Source: Antedon mediterranea
Lineage: Eukaryota > Echinodermata > Crinoidea > Comatulida > Antedonidae
Direction of reading: 5' to 3'
Assembly (NCBI RefSeq): GCF_964355755.1
Contig: NC_092675.1
Location: 3,938,312-4,002,311, forward strand
DNA length: 64,000 bases
The position numbers and the translations under genes were made by a program. The first letter of the stretch is position 1; each line of letters starts with the position of its first letter. Under the pieces are notes generated by a model. The model made no database searches, was not told the DNA's origin, and worked only from the letters and a program-made list of their open reading frames with translations. Positions 33,949 through 46,703 of this stretch are shown piece after piece.

Positions 33949-35414
33949 GTTACCAATTTCTTTTATTAATATTGACTCTTTCAATCAATAATAAAACAAA
34001 TGAATAAGGTATTAAAAAAGTAAAATGATCTACTACGTACAGTGATATATGGAATGAGTAATCTAGATCTTATATAATGTTATGCCCCAACTACTTATAC
34101 AGAAGTAATTAATAATATAAAAAAAAAGAAATCAGAATAATAATGGAAATATTAATTTTTAATCAATTTTGAGGAAATATCTCATTATTACTCAGTAAAA
34201 TGAGAAATATTGAATATTAAAAAAATATGAGAATATATCTAATATGAGAAATGTAAGACATTATTTATTACTTTTTGTGTATTTGCTGACCTTGACTCTA
34301 CACATTTATGGTATTTGTGAAAATAAGGGATCGAGTTAAAGATTGTAAAATAAATATTTGTGTAAGTTTTTATTGATGAAAAATCATAAAATAGCTTTGT
34401 TGTTGAGAAATGTAACAATGAAAACAAATGTGGCATTTTCTGAGAAAATTATGGGCGTGCACAAATAATGGACATTACAATTATTTAAAGATGATTGATT
34501 AATTTTAAGTACTCTATCATTTTTCAAAACCTTTTTTTTTCTGGATGATCAAATCACTAATGTGCGTAAAGTTGCTGTGAGAGTACATTGAAATGTTGGA
34601 AAATACAGTATATGCAAAATGTTTTAACATTTTTATGCAAAATGTTGGAAAATATACCAAAAATGTTGTCATTGTTTAGTACCTCATGCTTTTTGTCAGA
34701 TCAACCTTTTCAGGGCTATAATCTTTCAATCTATAGTGTATCTCGCTTTCTCAAAACCTAAGATACGCAACTCAACGACTTTAAGTTTATGCCAATTCGG
34801 TGTTATCACATAGGTCAAAGATACCGGTTTCTTTACGATTCCATAATGAGTCAACTCACACTTCTTAGCGTTCCTACAATGTCTCACCTTACAAGAACTA
34901 ATGTCATTTGATAACTTAAGCTTTAAATTGCACTTATTTTAACATGGCTAACATTTGTGACAACCGGTAAAACACAGATTTAACGACCCAATCGAGGAAA
35001 ATGTTCTCTTTATGTTTTGTAATTCGCGACATAGGTTAATAAATCATGCTTGTGATATAATTAGTTATTTACGTTGTTAATGGTCACAAAAGATGGGTAC
35101 GGGAGGTTAACCAACTTAAATGGGAAGTTGTAACAAATTTTTATGGGGTCAATTATATGTCGCGTACTAAGAGCAAAATATACAGTTTCTTCTTCCCAGG
35201 TGGGGAATAAATATTTGTAGGGTTAGTAAAAATTAATTACGATTTTTTTATTTTTGTTGTAAAGCAAAAATTTTTTACTAGTTTGCCTATCCTATCAATC
35301 ATGGGATTCAATTCCTAAAAAATAACAGCAATAGTAATATATACATTTGTTTAAAATTGTCTAGTTTAAATCAAGTATGTATACATATCAAAAATTGATG
35401 ATATACATGTTAAC
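33949..35414. other. AT-rich DNA with local word repeats
   Basis: ATGCAAAATGTTGGAAAATA-type words recur at 34590-34670. No gene is visible. Confidence 0.4.
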
Positions 35415-35418
35415 AGGA

Positions 35419-35478
35419 TCTGGTTTAGTGGATAAGATGCATATTTTCAAATATAAAATTCATGGGTTCAAGTCATCT
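35419..35478 (+). mobile_element. tRNA-like SINE head
   Basis: TGGTTTAGTGG (35421-35431) is a strong A box and GGGTTCAAGTC (35464-35474) a strong B box, 43 bases apart. The anticodon arm region is AT-rich (TTTTCAAATATAAAATT) and does not pair, so this is not a functional tRNA gene. No SINE body shared with the other copies was found downstream. Confidence 0.5.
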
Positions 35479-35479
35479 A

Positions 35480-37205
35480 AAATCAAATGATTGATTAGTG
35501 TGTTTTGTTGAAAGGAAATAATATAAGAAATTAAAACGAAAAATGAGACATAAATATGAATAATTGTACCCGATTGTATACAAACAAAAATTAGACTGAT
35601 TGATGAAGTAAAAGTGACAAAAATCAAAGATATACAAATATTATTCATATTTGTACTATTTCTTCATATGGGTATCAAGCCATTTTCACAACAAAGCTAA
35701 GATAAATAGGTCGACGGAAGATGGCAAAAGTGGGTCAGATGTCGCTATGGTGATTGAAGACATGTAGGTAAGTATTAATGATACTAAAAGCTGATATATA
35801 TGACACCACAATCAAAGCAGGGCAGAAGTTTCAAATACTTGAATACGATATATTCATATCAAATTGATTTCGCTATATATTATCAGCATGACCATACCTA
35901 TAATCACTGGAATTATTGCCGAATTGGAGATAGTAAACTTCATTTAATTTTTGAAAACTATGTGATGCTTCGGACATTTGCATAATTAAAGTCGTGAACT
36001 GGAAATCTGGGTGTAAAGCCTAAAGTTTAGCTGAGTAATTCTCATTTATGGTAATTAACACGTTTACTGAGGATGCATTGAATTAGTCGGTTAATATCTG
36101 CACCAAATATGGCAAATTGAGAGAAAACCACACTTTCCTTCCTTTAGAAAATAAATAAACTTGAAGCGTGTTACAATGTTAACATTTTCTACTGTCTTAA
36201 CAATGTAAAATTATATATGTGATGTGAGTAACTAGATTCATTACAGTTTCTATTTAGACATTCTAACATTTTAAACAAAAATGTTTATGTTAATAGTAAC
36301 ACTAACAGTAGTTATCAATCCCATACTCATATCAGCAGTACTGTCACCTCACAATTTAATTAATCATTTAAAATTCATATCTTTTTTATTTATCTGTTTA
36401 ACACTCACAACATATCTTTTTATATTTGTAATTATAAAGAACTTCTAAGAATTATTATTGACAATTTGAATAGACTAAATGATTGTAATGATTAAATGAA
36501 ACACAAATTAGCAGTGAAATTTCATATGTTGTAATCCCCATGGACATATTTCTTAATCAAATGATAGCATTTTAAAACAAATTATACTTCAAACATCTTG
36601 TAGGTTTAATTAACATTTAATTAATACTTATAATCTCAGCTTGTTATAATTATAGTGTGGGCTAATAGCTTATTAATAGTGGATCACAATGTATTACAAC
36701 GTTTAGACATTATACGCTTACTCGTTTGACCAAGGGCCAGTGCCACCGATAGTTGAACTGCGTTTTATTAAGGTAGACATACTTCTATGTGAACTCGCGC
36801 TTAAACTTTATTTCTCTCATCAAGAGGAATTACACAGTACAAGATGCTTTAAATTAAATTTGTATTGAAAAGTCAGTTTATATTCGGCCAGTTATTAATG
36901 ACTTGAGCAAACGTTGTTAAGATAACATGCATCCTTATTTGTAAAAATGCCAATAATAATCAACACTTTCCATTTATAATAAGAACGCATTTAAAAATAT
37001 CTTATTTGAGCATCATCACATATTTGAAATGTTTCAAGCTTTTTATGCCTGAAAAAGTACACAATTTTATACAGTACTGAAAATAAACAGAAATAAAAAT
37101 AACACATCAACAATAAAAACATCTCAAACAGCCATTTATGATTTCAATTAAGTATTGTAATTAAATATTTATAAACTTGGTCAAATGATTACATGATTGT
37201 AAAAG
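35480..37205. other. AT-rich DNA without recognisable features
   Basis: Frames at 35460-35648 and 35800-35985 have no motif. Nothing else is supported. Confidence 0.45.
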
Positions 37206-37211
37206 TAAGTT

Positions 37212-37931
37212 ATCTGATTGGTGCATTGTTTAGCTAAGTTGTATCTATAAACAAGGTATCTGGCTGTTCAGCTCAGTTGTGTCTTTAAACAAGATGTCTA
37301 ATTGGTGGATTGTTTAGCTATGTTGAGTATATAACATGAAATCTGATTGGTGCATTGTTTAGTTAAGTTGTATCTATAAACAAGGTATCTGGTTGTTCAG
37401 CTCAGTTGTTCTTTAAACATGATGTCTAATTGGTGGATTGTTTAGCTAAGTTGAGTATATAACATGAAATCTGATTGGTGGATTGTTCACCAAAGTTCTA
37501 TCCATCAACAAGTCATCTGATTGGTGGATTGTTCAGCCAAGCAGTGTCTATACATAACATCTGATTGGTGGTTTGTTAAACTTATAAACAAGTCATCTGA
37601 TTGGTGGATTGTTCAGCCAAGCAGTGTCTATACATAACATCTGATTGGTGGTTTGTTAAACTTATAAACAAGTCATCTGATTGGTGGATTGTTCAGCCAA
37701 GCAGTTTCTATACACAACATCTGATTGGTGGATTGGTAAACTTAGTTGTCTATCAATAAGATAATATGATTGGTAGATTGGTAAGCCAAGCTGTGTTTAT
37801 AAACAAGAGATGTGATTGGTGGATTGTTAACCTAAGTTGTATCTATAAACAAGTCATCTTATTGGTGGATTTTTCATTTAAGTTCTGCTACAAGATATCC
37901 TAATTATTCATCTAGCTGTGGCTATAAACAA
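37212..37931. repeat. CCAAT-rich tandem array, about 17 units of 36-48 bp
   Basis: Units begin with TCTGATTGGTGGATTGTT or a close variant and end in ATAAACAAG or ATAACAT. Order shows nested duplication: units 1-3 (about 128 bp) are repeated as units 4-6, and an 80-bp pair (GTTCAGCCAAGCAGTGTC unit plus GTTTGTTAAACTTATAAAC unit) is present twice in tandem. Most units carry ATTGGT, an inverted CCAAT box, giving more than ten regularly spaced sites. Unit length is not a multiple of 3 and frames are broken, so coding is unlikely. Confidence 0.95.
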
Positions 37932-40280
37932 CCTAAACTTAAAGATTTAAAGACCACTCCAATTATAGAGTTCTCCAAAAGATATGATTTTTCTTTTGTC
38001 CTGGTAAACTAAAATGTACCCAGCTAGTCAATGGGATTTCTATTACAGATCAAAACTAATAACATTCTTAGCATGTAGTGCTTTATGTTTGGCTGATAGT
38101 TAAACCCTAAAATTGATTTAATACCTTTTATTTATAGTTATTAATTCAGAAATCCCATTTCTTTTTTAAAGATCATTTCTGTAATTATGAAACTGATGAT
38201 AATATATTGAAAACCGAGATTGAATATCAAAATAGCTCAAACAGTAGATATAGACAGAAATCAGACTGAAATCTAGAGGATATCCGTTACATTAATTAGT
38301 ATTGCTGATTGGCTAGTCCTTTTGGATGGTACGTGTAATGACCAATTCAATTCTGTGAATAATTACATTAAGTGGCCAGCTGAGTGGTCAGTATTAAACT
38401 ACAGCCATCAGCAATTGAATACTAAAATGGAATTACAATTAAATTGATGAGAAAGCCATCAATTATCATCTTCAGAAGAGGTATACAATGTCAAAAGCGT
38501 CTGAATTCAGTCTTGGAACAGATTTTGTGTGATTGTATTTACTCGTATTGTCTAGCAACAAATCTATGCAGAAACTGTATCCTGTATAGTCTTATATACT
38601 TAAGTCGTTTTTTGCACAAAATTATTCGCAGTTCAGATAAAATTAGTGTATTTCGCAAGATCTCTGAAAACCAGTCATCAGATGAGACAAGAATAAAATG
38701 TTTTTGAAATGTGTAGTTAAAATTAATTTGGCAGTTCATCATGATTTTAATATTCATGTAAAATTCTAATAATATTAATTAATTTGAGATCAATTTCTAT
38801 GGCCTAAATTTAATGATTAAAATTTGTTTAATCAACTAATTTGTGGTTCTTTCAGTGGCGTAACAGCTATAAACACATAAGGCTACAATCCTGGATCCCC
38901 CTGTTATTAATTTAATGTATAAACTTTAGTGTTGGAAAAAAGTTGTCCAACCTTTGACATACTTCTTAAAACACAACAAGCCACATCAGCAAGTTTAGAG
39001 TTTCTCTATTTCTGTTAAAATTAATAAAGATAATAATAAACATCAATTGACTGATTAACTGTAAGATTTATATGACAACTCCACAAACATTGTATTAAAC
39101 AATGAATAATGGAAGTAGCATAATGGATAACCAGAGAGCTCCTGAAAACAACATGTCTTGTTTCGATCAATTACATAAAAGACTTGATAAGCTAATTGAC
39201 TGGATAAACAGTGTCAATGTAAGCCTTTAGTGGAATCAAATTGTGGCTAAGCCAGTGTCATAGCTAGCATATTGAATTAACAGACAGAGGGACAATGTTC
39301 AAATAACTCGCTGTTTATATCTTTAAAAAATGAATAAAAAAATTAGGAATGCAATCATTTTTTCACGACAGACCCATTTACCCAAAAAGGCACTTTGAAA
39401 ATTTGTAATGAATGAAAAGATTTTATTTGTTCTTGTTTTAATTTTCCTTTATTTCTTATATTGGGTCACCACCTCAGCCAAAGAATAGCCTCCCAGAGGG
39501 CAAAGTTAATATGATGAGTGGACAGTGGCTGTGTGTGTACTAGTACACCGGGTAATTCCCTACTTGCCTAAAACATTACCTCAAAAGATGAGTATGTAAT
39601 AAGTAAAGTGTGCATGTTGTCTGAATATGCCACTGCACCTTAATACCTGCTTTTAGCTCATGTACAGTACGGTATGACATCTTTATATTCCATGCTATAT
39701 TAAAATATGTTTTAAACTCAATGAGCAAGCAGGATAAGCCATGTCACTTCTATTGGCTTTCCTGTCAAGCTATCTTGCCTAGAACTAGCTTATTATAAGA
39801 ACCCAAAGCTAAGCTTCATCTACAAAAAGCAATAAAATAGAATTGTTACTTATTATATTAAAACGATAACACTACAGTAAACTTACAATAACAGTTGTTA
39901 AATTTATAATTTAACAGGTAACTCAAGTGTGTTGAACTCTAGTCATTGACCTATTAATGTAGTTTAATGTAATTTTATATGAAATTAATTTATCTCGACT
40001 AGACAAATATGAATTATGAGATGATAAGAGCATTAGTCTGTTTCTTTGTCATCTATGAATAATTTAATTAAATACTATAACAACTTATGCTACATAACAG
40101 AATATTAATTTCATTTGTTAAGAAAGTTAAATGTTGACAAATTTGTCAGTGACACGTGAAAGCTTGTAGCATATTCTTAACATATTGATACAAAAAGCTA
40201 AATTCATTTAATTATAAATTTCATAATGATCTAACTCTAATTATTTTTTTTTCATTAAGTTTGGCTACAAGTAGGACACT
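37932..40280. other. AT-rich DNA; possible tRNA-like scraps
   Basis: Overlapping frames on both strands at 38444-38757 lack motifs. TGGCTAAGCCAGTG (39243) and a weak B-box-like ATGTTCAAATAAC (39295) are 52 bases apart, too far for confidence. CAGTGGCGTAACAGC near 38855 is a word also common in repeats, but no copy is present here. Confidence 0.35.
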
Positions 40281-40283
40281 ATA

Positions 40284-40361
40284 CAATGACGTATGTAGCG
40301 CAAAATCTCTTGACCAATCAAAAGCGATAGGTTAGCTGATTTGTCATTTCTGATTGGTCAA
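40284..40361. promoter_or_regulatory. Palindromic CCAAT pair with CRE-like half site
   Basis: TTGACCAATCA (40310-40320) and TGATTGGTCAA (40351-40361) are a perfect 11-bp inverted repeat with a 30-base spacer, each holding a CCAAT box in opposite orientation. TGACGTAT (40287-40294) upstream resembles a CRE. CCAAT pairs bind NF-Y and often pair with CRE sites in animal promoters. No gene start or CpG island is visible next to it, so the regulatory role is inference; the arms could also belong to a small inverted-repeat element. Confidence 0.35.
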
Positions 40362-41110
40362 ATTACATTGGATGTGTTTACATCCTTGTGTTACATCTTA
40401 GTGGTAACCAAGTTTAGTATTAGTATTGTCATAGCATACTCTATGTCAGGCAGGCAAGAAATAACAACAAATAGGAGGTTGTCTTTATTATACTTGTACA
40501 ATTACAATACTACGTCTTCTCAACATTTCTTTCATTTGGCATATTTACTCACACATTAATTTTGTTTACAATAATATACGTCATAATTAAGTCACAAGCT
40601 ATTTTTTTAGCACACAATTTATCTGACAGAGGTATAGTGCTTTGTTATAAGTTTAGCATGTGTTTTTTATAGACCATATTATTTTATATACTGTACAAAT
40701 CTTAAATCTTATAAAGTGATAAAAAGATGTTTATCTTAACATTATTCCTGAAGAAATTTAGAGAATAACAAACATCAAGACAATTTCAACATTTTTTAAT
40801 TGTTATGGAAGACATGAAACTTTATTTTATTAATGTTTATTTAACTTGCAAACCTTTGAACATATAATATATGTTACTGGTATGACAGGATGAGTGCATA
40901 TCAGAAAAAAGACCTTTCCCTCATCTTCACCAGTAATTCATTTTCGGTATATCATTGGGTGGTTTAGTGTTTCTCTAAACTAAACAAGTTGTGTAATGTG
41001 TGCAAATATAAGACAAATCAATTTATGTTATCAAAAAACCTTCAATATTTAATATACCTACTTATTTTCATGTTGATTTCAAATTATTTATATGTTATCT
41101 CTAAAGTCTA

Positions 41111-41275
41111 AATAAATTTATTATTCAGTTCAAAGTCCTTTTAGTTTAGAAAAAACATACATCATAAGAAAAAGTGTTTTAAATAGCTTTTAATTTCTCA
41201 CCGATTGTTTCATATTTTACTTTCAATACAAATTTATTATTCAGTTCAAAGTCCTTTTGGCATAGAAAAACCGCA
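41111..41275. repeat. Direct repeat of about 40 bp, two copies
   Basis: AATTTATTATTCAGTTCAAA followed by GTCCTTTT and TAGAAAAA occurs at 41116-41153 and 41231-41268, 115 bases apart. The DNA between the copies is different. Confidence 0.85.
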
Positions 41276-41448
41276 CATTTTTCACTTTTTTCAATTATGA
41301 AAATGAAACTTGTTTGCTTATTTCCATAAAATGCAAGTGGTTTATCAAATTAACAAGTTTTCAGTCAATTTGTTAACCTAAATCAAACAAGACATTTCCT
41401 GCTGGTTGCATTAAATGGTAACATTTGAATAATTTAATGGTTAGTTGC

Positions 41449-41708
41449 TTAAAGGGAAATTCCTAGTTTAAAGCTCTGTTTACACTATACAAAAGTGTGC
41501 CCAAATGTAGTAGTGGTATGCCCAAATATGGTAGTTATATGACATCATCATATGGGAATATGGGCCATATTTGGGCATTTCACATTTTGTTGTCACATAA
41601 AGTTTGATAGTGTAGACAGAGCCTAATAAAATGTATTTATATTATGGCACATTCATTATAATAAGAAAGTTCAGAAATTTCAAATGTTCTAAACTGGAAT
41701 TTCCTCTA
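41449..41708. mobile_element. Outer MITE with TTAAAGGGAAATTCC ends, carrying a nested MITE
   Basis: Left end TTAAAGGGAAATTCCTAGTT (from 41449) is inverted at the right end as AAACTGGAATTTCCTCT (41691-41707). The outer element on its own would be about 100 bp; the rest is the inserted element described next. TTAAAGGG-type ends are common in small DNA elements of invertebrates (from memory). Confidence 0.65.
41468..41626. mobile_element. Copy 3 of the TACACTATCAAACT MITE, inserted in another MITE
   Basis: TTAA (41468-41471) precedes AGCTCTGTTTACACTATAC. The right end reads AAGTTTGATAGTGTAGACAG then AGCC and CTAA, a one-base decay of TTAA. The internal GCCCAAATATGGTAGT and ATGACATCATCAT blocks match copy 1. 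At about 159 bp it is the longest copy. Its left end lies 19 bases inside the outer element, so it is the younger of the two. Confidence 0.8.
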
Positions 41709-42499
41709 CATAATACTACATTTCAAAAAGGGCCTAATTCACAATCCGTCGTTGTGAGTGCCAGATAAAATATTATAATAATTTTTTTTGGTTATTATTT
41801 CCACTCTTTTTCTTTTTTTTTTTTTCATTATTTCTTGCAAATGATTATAATTGTTAAAAAAAACACAATAGCAATTCTAAGCGCGAAGTTACCCTTAGCC
41901 TTTAGATGATACGTTTGAATGATTGGCCGGCTTGCTCGTTGTATTAGCTACAAATGTCCACTGTTATCATTTTTGGGTTTCTATTACTTTAGTTCTAATA
42001 TCCTTAGCTTTTGGCAATATCAAGTTTTAACAATAGAAGCTGTTTGCTTTTAAGGGAAATGGATACATTTGAAGGCATGTAAGTTATATCTGAACATAGT
42101 CTATTGAATCAATCTCAAACTGTTGATAATTTTAATATATTTTACTTAATGTCAAACTTTCGGAAGAGGTTTTTGTTTCAGATATGACATTTTAAAGATA
42201 AACATTAAAGGGATGGTGGATAACAATTATAAAATGAAATGATACTCGAGTATTTCAAGTTGGAAGATGGGAGGTGGATGGGTTTTTAGTGCATTTTGTA
42301 TCTAGATGAGGATTGCAGCAACAAACAGAGGTACATGGCTATGTGAGGCGTATCACTCTCAAGTCCAAAATAATAATTATGACCGCAGATAGTAAATATT
42401 ATATATAATAAATAGTATACGGAAAGAAGAGTGTTAGTATGAATGTATTCTCATCTCCATATGTTGTGTACATTAACATCAAGGAGAAAAGACTGTTGG

Positions 42500-42757
42500 T
42501 TCTGCCTCCTCAATCATAAACTCCCCCTCTCTTCTCCAAACCATCTTTCAAACATGAACACCTCCCCCTCCCTTCTCTGAACCATCTTTCACACATAAAT
42601 GCCTCCCCTTCCCTTCTTCAAACCATCTTTCACATATGGATGCCTCCCCCTCCCTTCTCCAAACCATCTTTCACACATAAAGTGCCTCCCCCTCCCTTTT
42701 TCAAACCATCTTTCACACATAAATGCCTTTCCTTTCCTTCTTCACACCATCTTCATC
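42500..42757. repeat. 41-bp pyrimidine-rich tandem array, about 6 units
   Basis: Units start with CCATCTTTC at 42541, 42582, 42623, 42664, 42706 and 42747; one unit is 42 bp. Each holds CCTCCCCCTCCCTTCTCC or similar, so the plus strand is strongly pyrimidine-biased. Mirror-like homopyrimidine tracts of this kind can form triplex DNA. No frame is long. Confidence 0.95.
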
Positions 42758-44977
42758 ATCATGAATGAAAAATGCTGAATAATTCAAGTCTACTTTATAT
42801 AAACAACTTTCATTATCATAGATATTGATTGCTATCAGACTCAACAAATACTACTTTGTTTAAATTGGCCAGCCCAATTAAGAATCACAAAATGAAAGTT
42901 CAACGTACTATTATGCATCAATCAACAACAATGTTTCTTAAAGACCAAAGCAGAAAAAAAATGTGTCATTACCAGGGAATAATATTCCAAATATGGTAAT
43001 GTATATAATGAAAGGTTTTGTGTGATTTCCATACCAACAGATTGCGACCTACATTCATTCAATAATGTAATGATGATATAAATATTCAAGATAATTTAAA
43101 ATATTAAATTTGTAATCAGACATATCGATTGCATTGAATTGTTACATTTTTATTGTTCAAAGCTGAATGTACTTTATTTGGAAAAGAAAGAAAAGTATTA
43201 CAAAACAAATATGCTGATATAAATTAAACAATACAATTTTAAGTATTGATTTAAAAAAAAAACATTTCTATACAGTATATTATAAAGATAATTTATATGT
43301 AAACATTAGTCATAGTATTCAAATAAACATAACATGACTGAGATTAAAACAAGTATAAATCTAAAAATGATGTTCAATACCATATTGGGAGGTTTTAAAT
43401 TTCTGGAATGCAAGAAATAAAACTGTTACTGCTAATAAAAAAAAACAATACTAAACATATAATTCAGCCTTTGTCAAGCCAATCCCTAGCATCCAAGACA
43501 CCAAAATGAAGACACAAGCCTAAATCTGATATTACAATGGCCCTTGGCCTAGACTTAGCATAAATCTGTCTGCTGACGTTCAGTAAGTGTGCCACTCTTG
43601 TGCCAGACGTAAGCACTGATTGGTGGATTTCTCACAGCCAGAGGCAGCTTTATTGGCTTCCTTTTTAAATAATGCCAAGTCTTTTGTGTTTTCATATCAC
43701 ACATTATGTTTTGCTATATTAGATTAACAACCAAGTAAACCATGTCACAGGTAGTAAAATAATAGACTACACTCTGTTAATTTTATCGCAGATATCCAAA
43801 AGCATGATTTTGTAATGGTCAGTTAACGACTATTCTCAAGATATCTTTTCCCTAGATGGCAATAAAATTTACACAAACAAAGGATACATAATCAATTGTT
43901 TACCTTCTTTGTGCTAAATAATAATTTATCTTATTCATATAGGCCCCTACGTTTAAAATAGAAAGTAACAACAATAAATCTAAAATATATAATTTAATAT
44001 TTTTCTAATTCTCAATTGAGGGGAGAGCCCAAGGGCCGATTATGGAAATTATTGTTGCAATTATAAAATGTTTTGTAAACTGAAAGCCAAAAAAAAAATG
44101 TATTTACAATAAACAAAATTATATTTAAATTTCAACTAATAGACGCCAACATATCTTGACCCGTAATCATGATTAAATATTATTTAATGTTTGAAAGCCT
44201 AACCAATTACATTTAAAACACTATTAATTTACAAGAAAACTTGAATTAAATTATGTACAAAATATTAAAAAAACAAAACTAATACAGGATTTAAAAAACG
44301 GTACCAAAAATAACACAAAAGTACACCAAGAATAATTCATAAGACTATAGAAAGTCTATGATAAAACAAATAAATTATTTTATAAAACAATAATAAAGAT
44401 ACGTTTCAATAAAGTGAAGTGTACTTTCTAAAATGAAAAATAATTAAATTAAATAGATTTTATAAAGCACATGCCAAGTCAAGTATAACAACACTGCTTG
44501 TACACAGAAAAGACATAAATTATGTAATACTACTTATATATAATATGAATTTATATATTTAAACAATTTATTATTGATCTCATAAATATTTGTATAAAGA
44601 CCTATTGTAGAAATGAAGAATGGGAAACAACTCTATTGTATAATCATGTCCTCAATCATTGTATTATGTAGAATTTATACAGAATTAGTACTTTGAACTA
44701 CTGTATATGTATCTATGGAGAAAAAAAATAGACTATATATAGCAACGTAATTAAAATGAATTAGTTTCAAAAGCATCGAACCAAGTATTCATTGAGGCTT
44801 ATCGGTTTTGTTGTTCAGTTCCACAAGTTTGTTTGTTTCAATCAGTTTTTAACCTGATTAAATGAATAAATCCATAATACTGTTTAATTTCAAGGTGGTA
44901 TTGATGCAATGCATCAATGGCATAATAATGATTGTGGTGCTTTTTTATTTTACATTATGAAATGGTAGATCTATCCC
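42758..44977. other. AT-rich DNA; G+C-richer patch at 43470-43665
   Basis: The patch contains TGATTGGTGGATT (43618-43630), the same 13-mer as in the 1.9-kb duplication and the 37-kb array, plus ATTGGCTTCC. No open frame, TATA box or gene start was identified. Confidence 0.4.
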
Positions 44978-45166
44978 TCAATAAGGATTTTTAGATCTGA
45001 TACGTTTTGAATCAAGGTACAACATTTTTTGTTGTGCCTCAGGTGCCCTTATGTTACGAGTGGTGACCATAGGATCATGCACTTGTGGCCAAGTTACAAT
45101 ATTTAGAAAATGTATGTCCACCAGATCAGGGTGCACAGAATGTCTGTAACTACTACAGACGTTCAA
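44978..45166 (-). other. Coding-like minus-strand frame, unproven
   Basis: 62 codons, G+C-richer than nearby DNA, with balanced residues (VDIHFLNIVTWPQVHDPM, then TTRNIRAPEAQQKMLYLD, ending in KNPY and a stop). No family is recognised and no adjoining exon, acceptor or polyadenylation signal is convincing. It could be the end of a terminal exon, an old element or chance. Confidence 0.2.
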
Positions 45167-45199
45167 TACAATTACAGACTTATGGAATGGATATAAACA

Positions 45200-46000
45200 A
45201 TGAAAATATATTTAGGCCACAAAATTAAGAAAACCTCAAGTAAAACACAATACTCTACGGACAAATAAACAACCAACGCACCATGAAAAGCTCTCCTTCC
45301 GGATTTTCCGCAACCAACAAGTGTCAAAACACAGCATGGTAACTGTTTTTATGACGTCGACAACGACAACACACCTATCAAGTCAGAAAATTGCAAAACT
45401 ACATACACTAAAAAACATGTGCGCATGTACAGAATGATTGACACGATGCATAAAAAAAATTACTGAAATTAATTATAGTCAGTTGAGAACTGTGCCAGAT
45501 GCTTTAATACAACAGTTTTAGATGCAGAATTCATCAACATTCAGTTTCCATGATAAGCAGCAACCAAAATATTGCCATAGTGACAAACAGTGGAAAAACT
45601 GCCTAATGTGGACATAGTTAGACAAAAGATTGGGAAAATGGGAGAATTAAAACACTTCTACTTATTTGATTTGTTTGTAACATAACCTTTAATTTCATAC
45701 TGGTAGTTGTTATTCAATGTTTTTTTAATATTCATAATCTAAAAATGAACAATCAACTTGAAGATGCTTACATGGTTTGTTGTTCCTTATCAAGGTCAGG
45801 TAGTTCTTTAATTAGTCTCGCTGTATTTTGTTCAAGTATTGATGGAAATGAAGGTCTATTAAGTGCAGTCAAAAACATCAAATTAAGGAGAATGGATTTA
45901 CTTTACAAGACCTAGTACTATATCTACTTCACACTTCATTTAGTCCACGGATAGCTGGGTTTTGTTATCTCTGTCTGTTTTCTCTTTATTCCATTGTCTG
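45200..46000. other. Spacer without recognisable features
   Basis: No repeat or frame is supported. Confidence 0.4.
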
Positions 46001-46019
46001 TATAAAGCAACACTATCGT

Positions 46020-46165
46020 CAATCTCCAATATTATTGGTATGTAACGCTTATGCCTCTTCTCCTCTGTTAAAGTGGGCACTGGACGACAGAAGCCCTTGG
46101 TCAACGTTGGGACCAGCTAAAGGTGCTTTAAACAGTCCTGGCTTAGTCATCGTTCAGATGAATGT
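46020..46165 (+). repeat. Dispersed repeat shared with 20.7 kb
   Basis: 46110-46144 matches the reverse complement of 20718-20751, with a 25-base identical core (see that entry). The plus frame 46035-46220 looks protein-like (KWALDDRSPWSTLGPAKGAL) and is bracketed by acceptor-like and donor-like words, but it overlaps the repeat, so I do not call an exon. Confidence 0.65.
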
Positions 46166-46703
46166 AAGACTAATTGACATTGTAGTTTATAACAGATGTC
46201 GGCCATATAAAAACATATAATACGCTATGTGCGGTACTTAATTTCCCTCCTATTTATCATCTCTCTTTCCTCCAGTTCTTCATCGCTATCACCTCTTATG
46301 TATCATCTACCTCCCCACCTAAAATAAGTCTTCCCCTCCAATTTTTAATTTTTATTTCGCTGTCTTTGTTCCGCTGTCAGGTTGGTCTTTTTGCTGCTGT
46401 GTTACATAATATTACACAATATAAGCACATTTAATGGAATACATTTGTATTCTATAGATTTGACCAGATTACAGCAAGTTCATAGAATGCACTGGTTACC
46501 TGTTGAGTTAACTTCCCATTAATTTAGAATTTATTGGGAGCAGTTTGTTCACAAAAAACTAATAGTTATTGTACAATAGCATGTTTATATATACACTAAT
46601 ATTACTGATAAATAATAATAAGAATAAAATCTACAATATTACAAAGTAGAACTCTACTTTTTGACCCCCCTAATTCAGGGAATTCCTTTTTTACATGAAA
46701 CAA

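Noticed and set aside
35419-35478. Genuine tRNA gene
   Set aside because: A and B boxes are good, but the acceptor and anticodon stems do not pair; a SINE head fits better.
38194-38220. Plus-strand CTGATGA...GAAA resembling a hammerhead core
   Set aside because: Stem II would be only three A-T pairs and stems I and III cannot be drawn; probably chance in AT-rich DNA.
39243-39307. Further tRNA-like head
   Set aside because: The box spacing is too long and the B box is weak.
46008-46163. Possible exon with pyrimidine tract, AG acceptor and AAT|GTAAG donor
   Set aside because: It overlaps a repeat shared with 20.7 kb in opposite orientation, so the protein-like reading is probably repeat-derived or chance.
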